Source of the DNA: Litsea cubeba
Lineage: Eukaryota; Streptophyta; Magnoliopsida; Laurales; Lauraceae
Direction: 5' to 3'
NCBI GenBank assembly: GCA_012931725.1
Contig: CM022949.1
Location: 501,218-565,217, forward strand
DNA length: 64,000 nt
Position 1 is the stretch's first letter. Every line of letters starts with the position of its first letter. The notes below the pieces were generated by a model. That model made no database searches and had not been told where the DNA came from. It saw nothing but the letters and a program-made list of their open reading frames with translations. Both the position numbers and the translations under genes were made by a program. Of the stretch, positions 1 to 12,100 are shown in pieces.

Positions 1-1116
1 GCCATCGGCGGCAAATTCTCATCTATAAAGATTACAGAGAAGGCAGAACACAATGAATGCGTTAATTCTACTGAATTATAGGAATCAAGAAAGAAACTTC
101 AGATTGATTCTATTACCATGAAGAAGGGAAGCAACAGAGCCACGCAAAGAGAACTCGAAGATAAGATGCAGGCCATTGTCAACACAGCAACCCAACAAAG
201 ATGACACATTTGGGTGGTGAACATGGCCAATTGTCCCAAGCTCTGTCAAGAACTCCTTCTCTTTCTGCTCATTTGAAGCTCTCATCAGCCGTTTTACGGC
301 AATCACCTGACCATCCTTCATCACTCCCCTGTAAACCTCTGCATAACCACCTTTCCCAACCAGATTCTCTGATGCCCATCAATGCAAACAATTCAAATAA
401 CATTTAGCAAAAGAAACCAACAATGGGGGAATTGAGATATTCTGTCTAATAGCCAAGAAGTGTAAAAAAAATAAAATAAAATCTTTTAGCATCACTAGTC
501 AGAGTAGAAAATCGGGTTCTTTCTATTGTACTCAAAAGCTTCAAATATCTCATCTGATAACCCACAAAAAAGCCAAATTCCAAACGTCTAACCATCACAA
601 CAGGAAAATCACATCTTTTAGCATCACAAGCCAGAGAAGAAAATTGGGTTCTTTCTTTGCTTTCAAAAGTCACAAATATCTCATCTGATACCCCACCAAA
701 GCAAAATTCCAGAGCTCTAACCGTCACAAATAACAAGAAAAATGCGTTCTTTTTCATAAATTACTATACCAGATTCTTATCCAATAACCCAGAGAATTTT
801 AAAAAAAAAAAAAAAAAAGTCTAGAGCTTGCAATGAAAGAAATGAAAGAACAAAAAAAAGGGTCTCTTCTCTATAATTTTCTGACAATATTACCTGCATG
901 GAAACCGTTTGTAGCTTCAAAGATCTCCTCAAATGAAAAGCACTTCCAAGTGGGTTTCCTAAAAGGCTCATCAACCGGCAAAATCTCCAATTCCCCTATC
1001 CTTTCATGCTCTGGAGACATACTTTCCTTTACAATCTCATCCTCTATGCTTCGACGGCCAATGGAAACAGAGAAAAACCTCTTGAAGCTGCTCTTCCGGA
1101 GATACAAATGGCGCAT
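1..1116 (-). CDS. Receptor-like cytoplasmic kinase, N-terminal part (partial, three exons)
   Basis: Read on the minus strand, the exons are 1116-894, 368-117 and 22-1, and the gene continues beyond the window. Exon 1 encodes a basic N-terminus (MRHLYLRKSSFKRFF) and then the CFSFEEIFEATNGFH box that precedes the kinase domain in RLCK family VI. Exon 2 holds the glycine-rich loop (GKGGYAEVYRG), the ATP-binding lysine in IAVKRL and the alpha-C glutamate in FLTELGTIG. Both donors read GTAATA and the acceptors end in AG. The spliced frame stays open across both junctions, giving HAENLVGKGG and then LLHGDENLPP. I chose the start at 1116 because related kinases begin MRY/H-x-R; an in-frame ATG at 1143 would add nine residues. 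It is presumably a cytosolic or membrane-associated Ser/Thr kinase; its substrate is unknown. The HRD and DFG motifs lie off the edge. Confidence 0.85.
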
Positions 1117-1415
1117 TTTAGGTAGCTCTGCGTATACTACCAACAGCTCTATGTTTGAAGCTGCAGTTTATAAATAAAAAGAGAAGAGGGTAATGTATTA
1201 TATATAGAAATTGAAGAAGAAGAGCATGAAAAAGAGAGATTAAAGGCATAAAGAAGAGAAGAGATGAAAAGGCTTACAAGCATTTAAATACAGTTATTGC
1301 AAGGGAAGTTGGTTTTGTACAAAAAAAGGATGGAGAGAAGGAATGCAGGCTCTTTATGATATTATCCCAACTGGGTTTTGCTTTCTTTCTCTTCTGGTTG
1401 AAGCAGACATCAATA

Positions 1416-1417
<2 letters not shown>

Positions 1418-1447
<30 letters not shown>
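1418..1447. repeat. (AG)n microsatellite upstream of the kinase gene
   Basis: Fifteen AG units lie about 300 bp upstream of the kinase start codon. On the kinase's strand this is a (CT)n tract, a common feature of plant core promoters and leaders, so it may lie in the promoter or 5' UTR. The rest of 1117-2369 holds no gene I recognise. Confidence 0.8.
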
Positions 1448-1449
<2 letters not shown>

Positions 1450-2369
1450 CTCTGAGCTACTCTCCTCGCATGATAAGCAAAGAAAAGAATCCAAATGGAA
1501 GAAAGCTATTATATGTGGAGAAGGGACTGCAGAACCCACGGGTATGTTTTCCTCTTCCAAAACGTGGCCATCTTAGCTTTTGACGACCATCAATGGAAGT
1601 GGATGGACGGATTTGGATTTGGATTTGGATTTGAGGGGGGTCGATGCTAATCTGATCAAATACTTGATCTTGAGGCCTCCAAGTTTAATTTAGTTTATAC
1701 AGTGCTGATTCTCTGTGATTGATCTAATGGATGATGATGAGTTGGCCAGTGTAAGATTGGAACTGGTGCAAAATTAGGTGGGTAGATTTGGATAAGGCAG
1801 CTTGGTTTGATCATACGTGGGCCACACTTGTATGTAATTAATTAAACACATGACATCGCATAGCATGAGGAAAGAAAGAGAAGAATTTGTCTTAAATGTG
1901 AGAGAGAGGTTTTACTCGGTTTAGCTGTTCCACTAGCCTGATTTTAAAAAGGAGGAAGAAAAGTATCGGTAGAAGAAATCTATTAAAAAGGGGTGGGCTC
2001 CAATGAGCCCACATTGATGGTTGACAATCATAGCAGCAGTGGGATGGATTTTGGAGGATGGTTAGCAGGATGAGTCCAGTAACAATGGTAACTAAATGAT
2101 GGTAGTAGTTTTTTTTATCAAATGTAAATGTTTTTTTTTTAAATATGGTACATTTTGATTTGAACTCATTTGGTTTTATTGTGTCTTGAAATGACTGTTC
2201 ACCACACTTCATTAGTAAAGTGAATTTAACAAACGAGCTCAACCGTTTGGCACTTTACTTTTAAAGTGAAGTTGAGTGAAGTGATCTCTACTCAGGTTTT
2301 CTATAAAAATTCAGGCTTCAAGATCCCATTTTTCAGAACTCCAAGTAATCTTATTAATCTATATCACTA

Positions 2370-2703
2370 GGGCATGTTTGGATAAATGAGGAGTAGAGTG
2401 AAATGAAGTGGATTTTACATGTGGAGTGGAGTGGAGTGAAGAGAAGGGGGTTGAAGTTAAAATATAATACTTTATTTCACTCCATTTGGATGCTTATTTT
2501 GAAGTTAAGGTTTGAAGTAGAATCTACTTTTACTCAAGAAAATGAAAGTAGTTAGAGTTGAAGTGAAATGGAGTACATATGACTTATAACATTACTTCAT
2601 CTATTAGGCCAGACTCATTCAAACGGGGTAGAGTTGAAATTTTAGACAGTTAGGGCTCATTTAACTTCACTCTGCTCTATTTTTTGCCTATCCAAACAGG
2701 CCC
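2370..2703. mobile_element. Tourist-like MITE, copy 1
   Basis: This is a 334-bp element without coding capacity. Its terminal inverted repeats read GGGCATGTTTGGATA on the left and GGGCCTGTTTGGATA on the right when reverse complemented. A second copy lies at 55918-56246 inside the RuBisCO small-subunit gene and is alignable along its whole length. Copy 2 is flanked by TAA, the usual target of PIF/Harbinger-derived Tourist MITEs. Here the flanks are CTA and TAA, so one side has probably mutated. The interior is rich in GTGGAGTGGAGTGAA-type motifs. Confidence 0.8.
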
Positions 2704-2917
2704 TAAAGGAATTAGTTAATTGACTTAAAGTATAGTATGGCTTTGTATAGTATAGATTCACTATATAAATTCAATGGTTGATAATGGTCTCAAATTGGGA
2801 GCAGCTCTCATCATAACTAGCAAAAAAAGCCCGTGCTAAGTCCGGGCAATAAGAGAAATATATATATAGAAATCTTTAACTTCCAAATATTTTTTTAGTA
2901 TTGTTAGTTATTTTTTA

Positions 2918-3375
2918 TGAGTCAGGCCCAAATGACCCAACCCATGAGGATGAAGCTCAGGTCCAAGCCCACGAAGAGACCAAGTCAGGGCAGCCACATT
3001 GCTTCGGAAGCAGTCCCGCTCCTACCAGGTCCTGCGGAGAAATATCTTACCTGCTCGTCCAGCGCGAGGGCAGTTCGATGGCTCCAAGGGCAAACGTTGC
3101 TGAAGAGTCGTCCCCATCTGTTAGGGGAGGACTATAAATCGAGGAGCCAGCTTGGGCAATTGAGGTCTTCCTATTTTACTACTCTTGTATTCCTCTAGCT
3201 TGTAATCTCAACTCATTGAGGAAGTAAAACACCACAGGCAACCTCTGCCTTTCTGAAGTGGACGTAGGTCATTTTGACCGAACCACTATAATCCCTTCTC
3301 TCTCACATTAATTTACTGCATTTATTACTTTATTACTTGACCGGTGGTGTCCGAAATCCAATTTTGACATCATCA
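2918..3375 (+). mobile_element. Probable solo LTR of a Ty3/gypsy element
   Basis: The segment has GC content well above its surroundings. It contains a TATAAA box (3133-3138) and then a pyrimidine-rich transcribed-looking stretch. Near its end is the motif GTAGGTCATTTTGACCGAAC (3266-3285), which I associate with LTRs of Tat-type gypsy elements. It ends TTTGACATCA. No primer-binding site, polypurine tract or second copy is nearby, so a solo LTR is the simplest reading. The left boundary is approximate. The 78- and 93-codon frames inside it have no recognisable domain. Confidence 0.45.
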
Positions 3376-4296
3376 ATTTTCATTCATTTTGAGGATATGA
3401 ACTACTGTTAATTAAAAAAAGAATTAAGAAAAAATTATTTTTAATTAAATAACATTTCCGTAGCCATTCATTAAATGGCATTATCATTAAGAAAGAAACT
3501 AAAATGAAATTAAAAAAGGAAATGATAAAACTAAGCAGAATATATTATAAATGAATCAAAAGAGGAAAAAGGGAATATGGAGAGGAGATGCACTAAACTA
3601 TAGAAGGGAGAGAATAACTGTTATTTATTTGGAGAAATATGGAAGAGTAATGGAGGAGTCATTGTTGAATAGAATAGAGAAAAGTTACATAAGTGAATGG
3701 TCAAAATCAATTGAACAAATTGAGACTGATTTCTCAATTGAAATCAATCTCTTTCATATATATAAATAAATGGGAGTTATCCTATATGATTGGGTTGATC
3801 CTATTGACTCTAATCCACACATCTGCCTTGGACACTCTTACCTCAAAAGCATAGTCTCCATTGAGTTTTATGAAAGTAAGTTTCAAGAGTAAATGTTCAT
3901 TAAGCTAACCTAAAATCAAGGGATAGAGTGATTGAATTGGCCCCACATCCAGTGTACCCCTAGTTTACATTCAGACCTCTCCATCATCTTACATTTCTTA
4001 ATTGTCAAGCATCTAAGTTGGGTCTTTTTGAGTTTTTTTTTTTTTTCAAGAGAAAAGGCCAAGGCAGTATTTCAAAAACCAAATCCTAATGGTTGGCTAA
4101 ACTAGGTTCAATTGAACTATTTCCTTCACCAATTCTGTTACATAGGGCATTGGCGATTCACAAGATAATCTAGTGATAAGGGCACCTCATTCTCACCAAA
4201 GTGATACAAATTAACATCTAATATTGATGGAGGGGACCCCATGGATGAGACATGAATTGTAAATTAGGTTACTTTTGTTAGTACAGTGGACCACCA
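3376..4296. other. AT-rich intergenic DNA
   Basis: I see no gene here. The stretch is AT-rich with homopolymer runs and resembles decayed transposon sequence. Confidence 0.5.
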
Positions 4297-4462
4297 CAAG
4301 CTCACATGATATATTGTCCACTTTGGGACTAGCCCTTATGGATTTATTCTTTGGGTTCTACCCAAAAGGCCTCATATCAAATGGAGTACTTAGTCCAACT
4401 TATATGCCCATGATCTTTCCCAATTCTAACCGATGTGGGACTTTGGTTGTACATCCCCAACA
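4297..4462 (-). mobile_element. LTR-like remnant
   Basis: Read on the minus strand the segment begins TGTTGGGGATGTACAACC and continues with GTCCCACATCGGTTAGAA, a start shared by many short plant LTRs (TRIM or copia type). No matching second LTR or internal domain is nearby. I infer a solo or truncated LTR; the inner boundary is uncertain. Confidence 0.35.
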
Positions 4463-7260
4463 ACTTTGGAGTTGTGTCCTTCATTAATAGCATCATTTCT
4501 CATTTATTTACTCTATGAGAGGAAGGGAGGAATGTCATTTACTTGAGCCAAGGATTTCTTGGATATTATTGCAGACCATGTGGGCATAAGTATGGTGGGA
4601 ATTAACATGCATTGGATGAAGTAGGGAATATATAAATATACATGAGCTGTTGGAAGATCAAAGACATCCATTTCTTGCCTTGTTTAGTAATCCTTTCTCA
4701 GCCGTCTATTTGTAGGACCCAACATCTACTTTCATTCATTCTAAATTAATGCTAACTTTGGTACTGTAGCCGCTTCTAGTCCAAGAGTTCGAAATTGCCG
4801 ACAGAAGAAAACAAGGAAGGAGAGGGAGCATATCATGACTAGTGAACCAACCCTGGCCTTAAAATTGGCCACTGACCATGTTCTACATTTTGTCATTTTT
4901 ATTCATTTCCAAAAGCTATTAAGATTTTAAATGAACTCATTAAATGTTGACTGTGATCTAACTAGGTATGAGATTTAGATGGTTTGAAGTCTAATCTCCC
5001 ATTCTCTAGGGCCACTATTAGTATGAGTACCAAACATCTTTTCCACAACCTTATTTCATAGGAATATAGAAACATCCGAATAGCACGACGCCAAATGTGT
5101 ATTGGAACCATCACTGTATTGATTGGTTGAAAAACATGACTATTTGATGACTTAAGTTGTATAATAAAAGATTGAGATCTTTGTTGATTTTTGCTTTCAC
5201 ATGAGAGACTCCATTTCTATCTCTCGTAGAAAATTGAAATCATCTCTATTGAAGAAAATTAATTTATTATTTATTATTAAATATATATATATAATAGTTG
5301 ATTGCATTATAGCTTTAAGGGCTTATTTGTGTGATACCGTGGAAGAAGAAATAGAAGATTGTTCAAATTTGATCATCCTCTCTTACAAGGAAATACCCTC
5401 CATAAGAATAGGGTTTTTGCAAAGGAAAAACCTGCACCAAAGAAGGAAAAAAAAATAGACAGAGAAAATCATATCCTTATTTCACTATATTTTCGCTGAT
5501 TTGGTACTAAAGAAAGTTGCCCTAAAAGTGGGCTCTGCTAGTATCAAAGTAAATCTTTTAGTAATTTGAGTTTTCATAGGTGGATCACAGTCTGATAAAT
5601 CTATGAGACTGTAAGGGTTCGGTTGTTTGCATTAAAAGAAATAGAAATTGAATTCATTCTATTCATACAATTAATAGTTAAAAATGAAAATTCATATGTG
5701 AATTTAAAAAAAAAAAAAAAACGTATCAAAAGAGCTTTTCTTTTTGAAAAATAACTGATTCATTCATTTCTTATCATCATTTCATTCTATTAGTCTATGA
5801 AAATGATACTTATTTCTTAAAAATCACCTCTGATCTTTATTTTTAATCGATTATGATATGAATTTTAAACATTCAATTCATATCCATTCTAATACAAACA
5901 AGTAGACCCTAAGTATAGAATTATTTTAGATCAACCTTACAAATCCATCAATGATTAAATCTTCACACCAGTGAAATCCATTTTCCCCTGTTTGACCCAC
6001 TACTGCTAAAATATCCATCGTCCACCTGCTACATGAAACGAATCACAGACGTACACGTGTGAGTGAAACTGCAAAGAAGCAAGCACGGGATCCACTGTCT
6101 CGGTTTTTTATGAGCGACACGAGAACCCAAACGCACGTAACAGAATCCTGTCGCAGCGATCGAAGCGCGTAACAACAACACCGACATCCAAAATCACGTT
6201 TCGGCTCCGGTTCCAAGAACCGCTACCATCGGTCTTTGCAAAGCGGGGGTTTTTTTCGGGAGAGAGGAACGAATACGACATCTTCTGTAAAAAAAGACAA
6301 TATTTACCATCTCTGGTATTGAAAGTACTGACACGTTAACGTGTAGGTCAAAATAACAGAGGGAGAATCTCAGCCGTTGGATGCGTTGAATCTTTGGGTG
6401 CAAGCTCAAGATCAACGGCTTGTGTTCCTTTTCTTCTGATGAGGCAGAGATTGCGAGGAGGGTCGTACAAATGGTCGGTCGTCTCGAAGACCACGAGAAG
6501 AATATCAGTTTTGTTTTTTAGTATTCTCTTTCAACTGTTGCTTGGACGCACGCGTGGCTGGCGGTTTGATTTTTTCTTTGTTACAGTTAGAAGGAATTGA
6601 TTCGGTAGACTCGACTCTACCGAATCTGTCCTACTCCCTAACTTTTTTTTTTTCAGATTTTTTATCAGCCCACTTTAAATTTTTCAGCGAATTTGATATC
6701 ACGAGAGTACTTGCACATGTGGAAAATGAGTAAGAACTCATACATGAGAGGAGAGAGACATGATTACTAGGCAGCTGGGCACACTGTAATCTCCTTTTAT
6801 TTTTACCAATCACATGGACTCATAAACGTTATAGCAGAATTTTTCTGGCAATCATCCTCTTAATTGTTGGTGTTGTAAGATTCCTTGATTCTTTTATTTA
6901 TGAGATTTCAAAATTTTGAATTTTGAAATGTTACTTTGAATCTCAAATAGATAAAAATTATAAATTAGAACTAAAAGGTTAGAATTTTTATTTTAGATCT
7001 TAATCTGATTGGCCCTTATTAACTAGATTATAGTTTCCAAAAAGCTCCTAAGTAATTATATTAAAGCTAGAAGAGTGTAAAATGTATGAGTATATGATTG
7101 GGAAGTGCTAAAGTAAATTCTAATCCGCAAAATTGGAAAGGCAGCCTAGATGGGCCAACCCACAAAACTAAGCCCTAGGCTATGCTATACAAATGATCAG
7201 AACATATGATATTTGGAATTCCAATATCCTAAGGCGTTGAAGGGAGATTTTTTTTTTAAA
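4463..7260. other. Intergenic DNA with a CpG-rich patch at about 6020-6620
   Basis: No gene is recognised. Most of it is AT-rich. The patch at about 6020-6620 stands out for frequent CG dinucleotides and long non-repetitive text, including CAGCCGTTGGATGCG, but no frame there is longer than about 75 codons. It could be a promoter-like island, a noncoding transcript or an old gene fragment. Confidence 0.4.
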
Positions 7261-7487
7261 CCCCAAGGGGTTGGCCGAGTGATCAGGACCACGGTTCCTC
7301 CCTCTTCCGGAGCTAGAGGTATTGGTATCGACTCCCGGTTCTCCATTATTTATGAATCAACGGTTGAGTCTACTAGTGCTACCACCTAGTGGACACATGG
7401 GTGTTTATCCGGCTTCTCTTTGGGCCCGAGGGATTAGTCCACTTCAAAGGGTTGGGAACCCTCAAATAACAAAAAAAAAAAAAAAAA
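7261..7487 (+). mobile_element. tRNA-derived SINE
   Basis: The head resembles a tRNA. An A-box-like TTGGCCGAGTGATCAGG lies at 7271-7287 and a B-box-like GGTATCGACTCCC at 7324-7336, spaced as in pol III internal promoters. A tRNA-unrelated body follows, ending in an A-run at 7471-7487. Together these are the hallmarks of a plant SINE. I could not define a target duplication. Confidence 0.65.
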
Positions 7488-8819
7488 GGAAAAATTTTAT
7501 AAACCTGCTTAAATATAGATTTTCCGAATCCAAATAAATAAATGCCCATGAGAGGGGTGAAAATTGATTAAGAGGAGGCTTCCACCAATTAAAGAAACGA
7601 GGAGAAACTTTGACAAGCACCACCTTTTATATTAAAGTGGGTTTCTTTTTTTATTATTATGTTTGAACTTGAATAGAATCTATTTATTTTTCTCATTAAG
7701 AGTAAATTCAAAAAAAGGAAAACCCATGTCATCAGTGAGAAATTAAGATATTCCTCTTCCTTCCTTTCTTTTCATCCAAATAGTCCCTTAAAATGTCTAG
7801 GAATTTTTATACTTAGAGCTTTCTCAAGATATTATCAAGAAATATTTTATAAAAAAACATTAGCAAAGCAAGGAGTTGATAGGTCTAATCCTTGGAAGCT
7901 TTAATTGTCCAATGTTCCTTTTTTTTTATTTATATAGTCTTAGTTATATTAATACTCTTATACCTAGACTATGTTCCATTCTCTTTGCCTTGGTATTAAC
8001 TTTGCGACCTCTCTTTATCAGTATGAATTTTATGTTATCGATCCAAATGAAATATGAACTAGCGGGCGAAGTATCACCCCCGTCAAATTATTTGTGAAGG
8101 TGAAACCCTACTACCTAGTGGCTGAGGTGGTTGGATTTTTTTGACATGATGTGATGATTTTTCATCTAAAATTTTACTTTTTATTAGCTATGAGCTCGGG
8201 ATTATGAGTGAGAACCCTCATTTATGAGGAGAGAGAAACAACACAGGTTTTTTGTTTTGTTTTTGAGAATTTGCACACCAGAGGAGAACCGGATTGAATT
8301 CTCGACGAACCAGGATTAGAGGTGGGGTTTGCAATACTTGGTTTCATGAATGGGTAGATTTTTAAGTCCACGTGTATGGGCGTGGACTCTAATAAATGAA
8401 CTCCACCCATTTCCATCCCTTCTCCTAAGATTACAATCCCAGTATTCTTCCAAAAGTTAGCTAACTGTCAATATTATTGCAGGATGTAAGTCAATTGTAA
8501 AACCAACCATAGACTAAAATTCTGTTACTTATGTTTGGAGTGTATGATTGGAAATCGATCATTGCATGAGTTAACCACAGAACAAGAAATCTATGATTAG
8601 TATCAATCATCAAGCTTTTTGAGTAAAAACTAGGTAGAAATGGGAGTCGGTTCATTGAGATGGATTGCTAATGACATGGTGATGGAGATTGAAAGAAGCC
8701 CAAGTTGTTTATGCGGGCCATTTCACTGTGTTAGCGTCATCTTATGTCAACGTCAGTTACTTCATTAATTCAAGACACAGCTTTATAAATTTTTTTATTT
8801 GGTGCTGGGAGGTGGTGAC
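7488..8819. other. AT-rich intergenic DNA
   Basis: No gene, RNA or intact element is recognised here. Confidence 0.5.
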
Positions 8820-9177
8820 TAGGAATGAAAATGAGTTCCGATCCGTTAAATATTGAGTTTGGTTTTTTATTTAGGCTCCGATGAGTAAATGGGTTCAGGT
8901 CCGGGTCTCTTTTTTTTACTGATGATCTAAACGGGTCCGAATACGGTTCCACCTTGGTTCGAACCCGGAACTCGATATATTATCTTAATTTTCGAGAATG
9001 TCTCCTAAAAATTATGTTGGTTCACATCATTCTCTACCTAGACCCAGATCCGTCCCATATATGGTTTTGGTTCCGGTTCTGGTTTCGGGAACCAAAAAAC
9101 CGATTCCAGGTCCGAGTCTGGGCCTAGTTCCGGGTGCACCATGAATCGAAATTGGAACCGACCAATTTACATCCCTG
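8820..9177. mobile_element. hAT-type MITE candidate
   Basis: The segment opens TAGGAATGAAAAT and closes with ATTTACATCCCTG, which reverse-complements to CAGGGATGTAAAT: an imperfect terminal inverted repeat of about 13 bp of the TAGGG-type common in nDart-like hAT MITEs. Inside are many GGTTCCGGTTC/GGGTCC-like motifs. The flanks share a degraded GTGGTGA/GCGGTGA motif, a possible worn 8-bp target duplication. Confidence 0.5.
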
Positions 9178-12100
9178 CGGTGAGACCTTGGTGCATATTA
9201 ATGGTAAAAGCAAGAGGGCATGAGAACATGAGTTTGTGTCTTTTGCGCCCAGAGTTCCTATAATTGATGTAGTGTATCATGTTCAAGTCTTGTTAAGAAT
9301 TTCAAGGAGCTCAACTCAACTCCAGTCAACTTGGAAGGTCATGGTCTTGAGTTAAAATTTAAATGCTCAGACTTGCCCAACTCGGTGATCTGAGTTCACT
9401 CGGCCAAGTCAAGGTAGGGTTGTCAGTTTAGTGACTTAGCTAGCCCAAGCCCCGCTCAAAATTGTATGTAGGTAAGCCTGATTACCAATGATATTATAAG
9501 AATTTAATATTTGTATATGTTAGAAATAAACATCATGTTATATTTATAAGACAGATAGTGTGACAGGCAACTCTTTTCTTATCACCACATTGGAACCCGT
9601 GATAAATCCAACCCCTCATACTCACTAGTACCCCACCATTGGCACTCGCCTGATTTGACGCTAATTTGAATTGTAGTCACTGTTGGAAATTTCATAAAAA
9701 GATGTAAATTGAATTGTTAAACTTAAGGGCTTGTAAATTAAATTGTTAAACTTAAGGGCCCTAAATCAATGATTGTGATGGCTCAAACGAGATGATTTTT
9801 CCTAAAACCTACAGAACGAGACCATTTGGTCACACTATCTTCCATGATTGGCACTAATCCAAGTGGATTTCACAAGAGACTTATACTTTTACCTCTCTTG
9901 CAATCTGTGTCAGATACGTCTTAGCAAAACATGTGCGTGCGCCACGCACACACTACTTAATGTAATATTAAGGCCCAATTTGGGTAGTTGAGAGTTGAGA
10001 CTCTACTGAAGCCCAGTCCAAATCCCACTCAAGCTTCAAAATCCAGGCCCAAGCACAAATCTGATAATCCCTCTCAAATTGCATTTTCATGCTTTCTAGA
10101 ACCTGCGGGCTTGGCTTGGGCTTGGATTGACCCAAGTTTTAGGGGTGGTCAGGAAAAGTTTTAAAATTAGGTTTGAGCCGCAAGAAGAAGTGATAGATTG
10201 GCAGATAAGGGTGCAGATGAGGCCTGGGCCTAGAATTAATGCATAATTCCAATAGCAGCCAGGCTTGGACCAACATTTCACAGGTCTGTATTGTGGTTGA
10301 GACTTTCCATTTGCCCAAGCATAGCAGGTAAGGGTAAGCATTGTGGCTGAGACTTATTGTGCTCTAGACCTAGCTGAAGTCCAGGAACTGGCTGGCAAGG
10401 GCCTATCTGTGGACCCAATTCTTCATGGTACCTCTTTGTTTTGTTTTGTTTTTGTTTTTTTTTTTGATAATCAACTGAGAGTTGTTACTAACCAGTAATT
10501 AAGGTCCTATTTAGACCTGGTCGTCCAATTAGTTACATTAAAGAACAAAATAAATGTCACTCAAATCGAGCTATGTGAACCTTCATTTACACATAAATTG
10601 AGTCACCTTCAATCAGTTTATGAATATCCAGGCCCATAACTCAAAATCAATGATGGAAAAGTTTGAAAATGACAGTGATTTTGGCAAATCCAACCTCCCC
10701 CTTTAGTGCAATTCATTGCTCATTTTCTAGTTCAAGTTTTTCCTTCATTGTCTGTTTTCAAGGTCATCAATACAATGGGGAGGTAGTTCACACATTGCCA
10801 CCTTAGGAATAAAATAAAACCCCAGTCCTTTCAATCTTTGCCCCTTATATGTTGGCCTAACTCATGGTCTCATTTCTCCAAAGGTGTCCCACATTTATAA
10901 TGTAGGTGCTGACTGAACCTTCTTCACCTTCAATGAAGCTGTCTCCTCTCCTCCCTACCCCTAGCCTATTGCTACCAATGGGCCCGAATCCAGCCCAGAA
11001 CTGGATTACTCGCGCTATTAAGTGCCTAATCTTGGAATCATGTATTTGACACCGTAGGATCGAACCCATATCCAATTCAAAATATCAAAATCCCAAATAA
11101 GTCAACAGGCCGAAATCGAGTAATTAAAAATGCATTAAAACAGGTAGACCTCATGCTCAGTAGCCAGATTGGAACAAGATCCAGAGTTTAGATTCACAAA
11201 GTGGAAAAGAAATAAATAAGTAAAAAAGAAATGGACCCAAATCTAGGCTCATATGGGCCCAGCCCATTAACAGTCCTGCCCTTAATTAGAAAAATATGCA
11301 TTTAACAAAGAGGTATATATGCTAATGGTGTGAATGGTTCTTGTCATGTCCATTTCAGTTATCCCCACAAGAATGAATGTGACACATGAAGCAATGTATC
11401 AGGTCCGGAATAACCATTGCAGATAACCTACTTCAAAGATAAGGTAGGTATGTTGGGAACTAGGCATTTTCATTCATGCCAGATTTTGGGGTTGCTCTGA
11501 CTTTTGTGTATTTAGATCACATGGCTACTTACAACACAGGTTGTCATGGCCTATCTTTCAAAAATGTTCTCTCATTCAAAAAAAAAAGGTTGCCATGGCC
11601 TTGCTACTTTGACCCAAGTGGGTTTTACATGTGTTTATGTGGTCCCGTAAGGGGTTAAGCCATGCATTCTAATAAATTAGTATTTGTTAGTTCTCCTTAC
11701 TTTTATTTTTTGTAAGACCTTTTTTTAAATTTTTTTTAGGGGACCTGTAAGGTGTCATGGGTATCCCTTCTCACCAACATTGTCAAGGATCAATCCTTCA
11801 TTGGCAAAGTACGGTCTCAAGTGTAATCTAGTGGAGGAGGCCTGTACTCAGGTGGAGCGGGCATGGAGGACCCCAGACACCAGGGTGACCGCTGTAGTGT
11901 TGATAAATTAGAGCAGTTTATAATTTTATTTGGTGCATATGGATAGGAAGGTTTGCATATATCCCTAGAGTCTAGTTCTCGGTTGTTCAAAATTGAATTG
12001 AATGTCTTTTGAAGTTAAAGCTAAAGACTTTTAGGCTGGGCTGGATGGGAGGTACCAAAAAAAAGTAGTTTATAGTTCTATCTCACGTAATGGCAAAACG

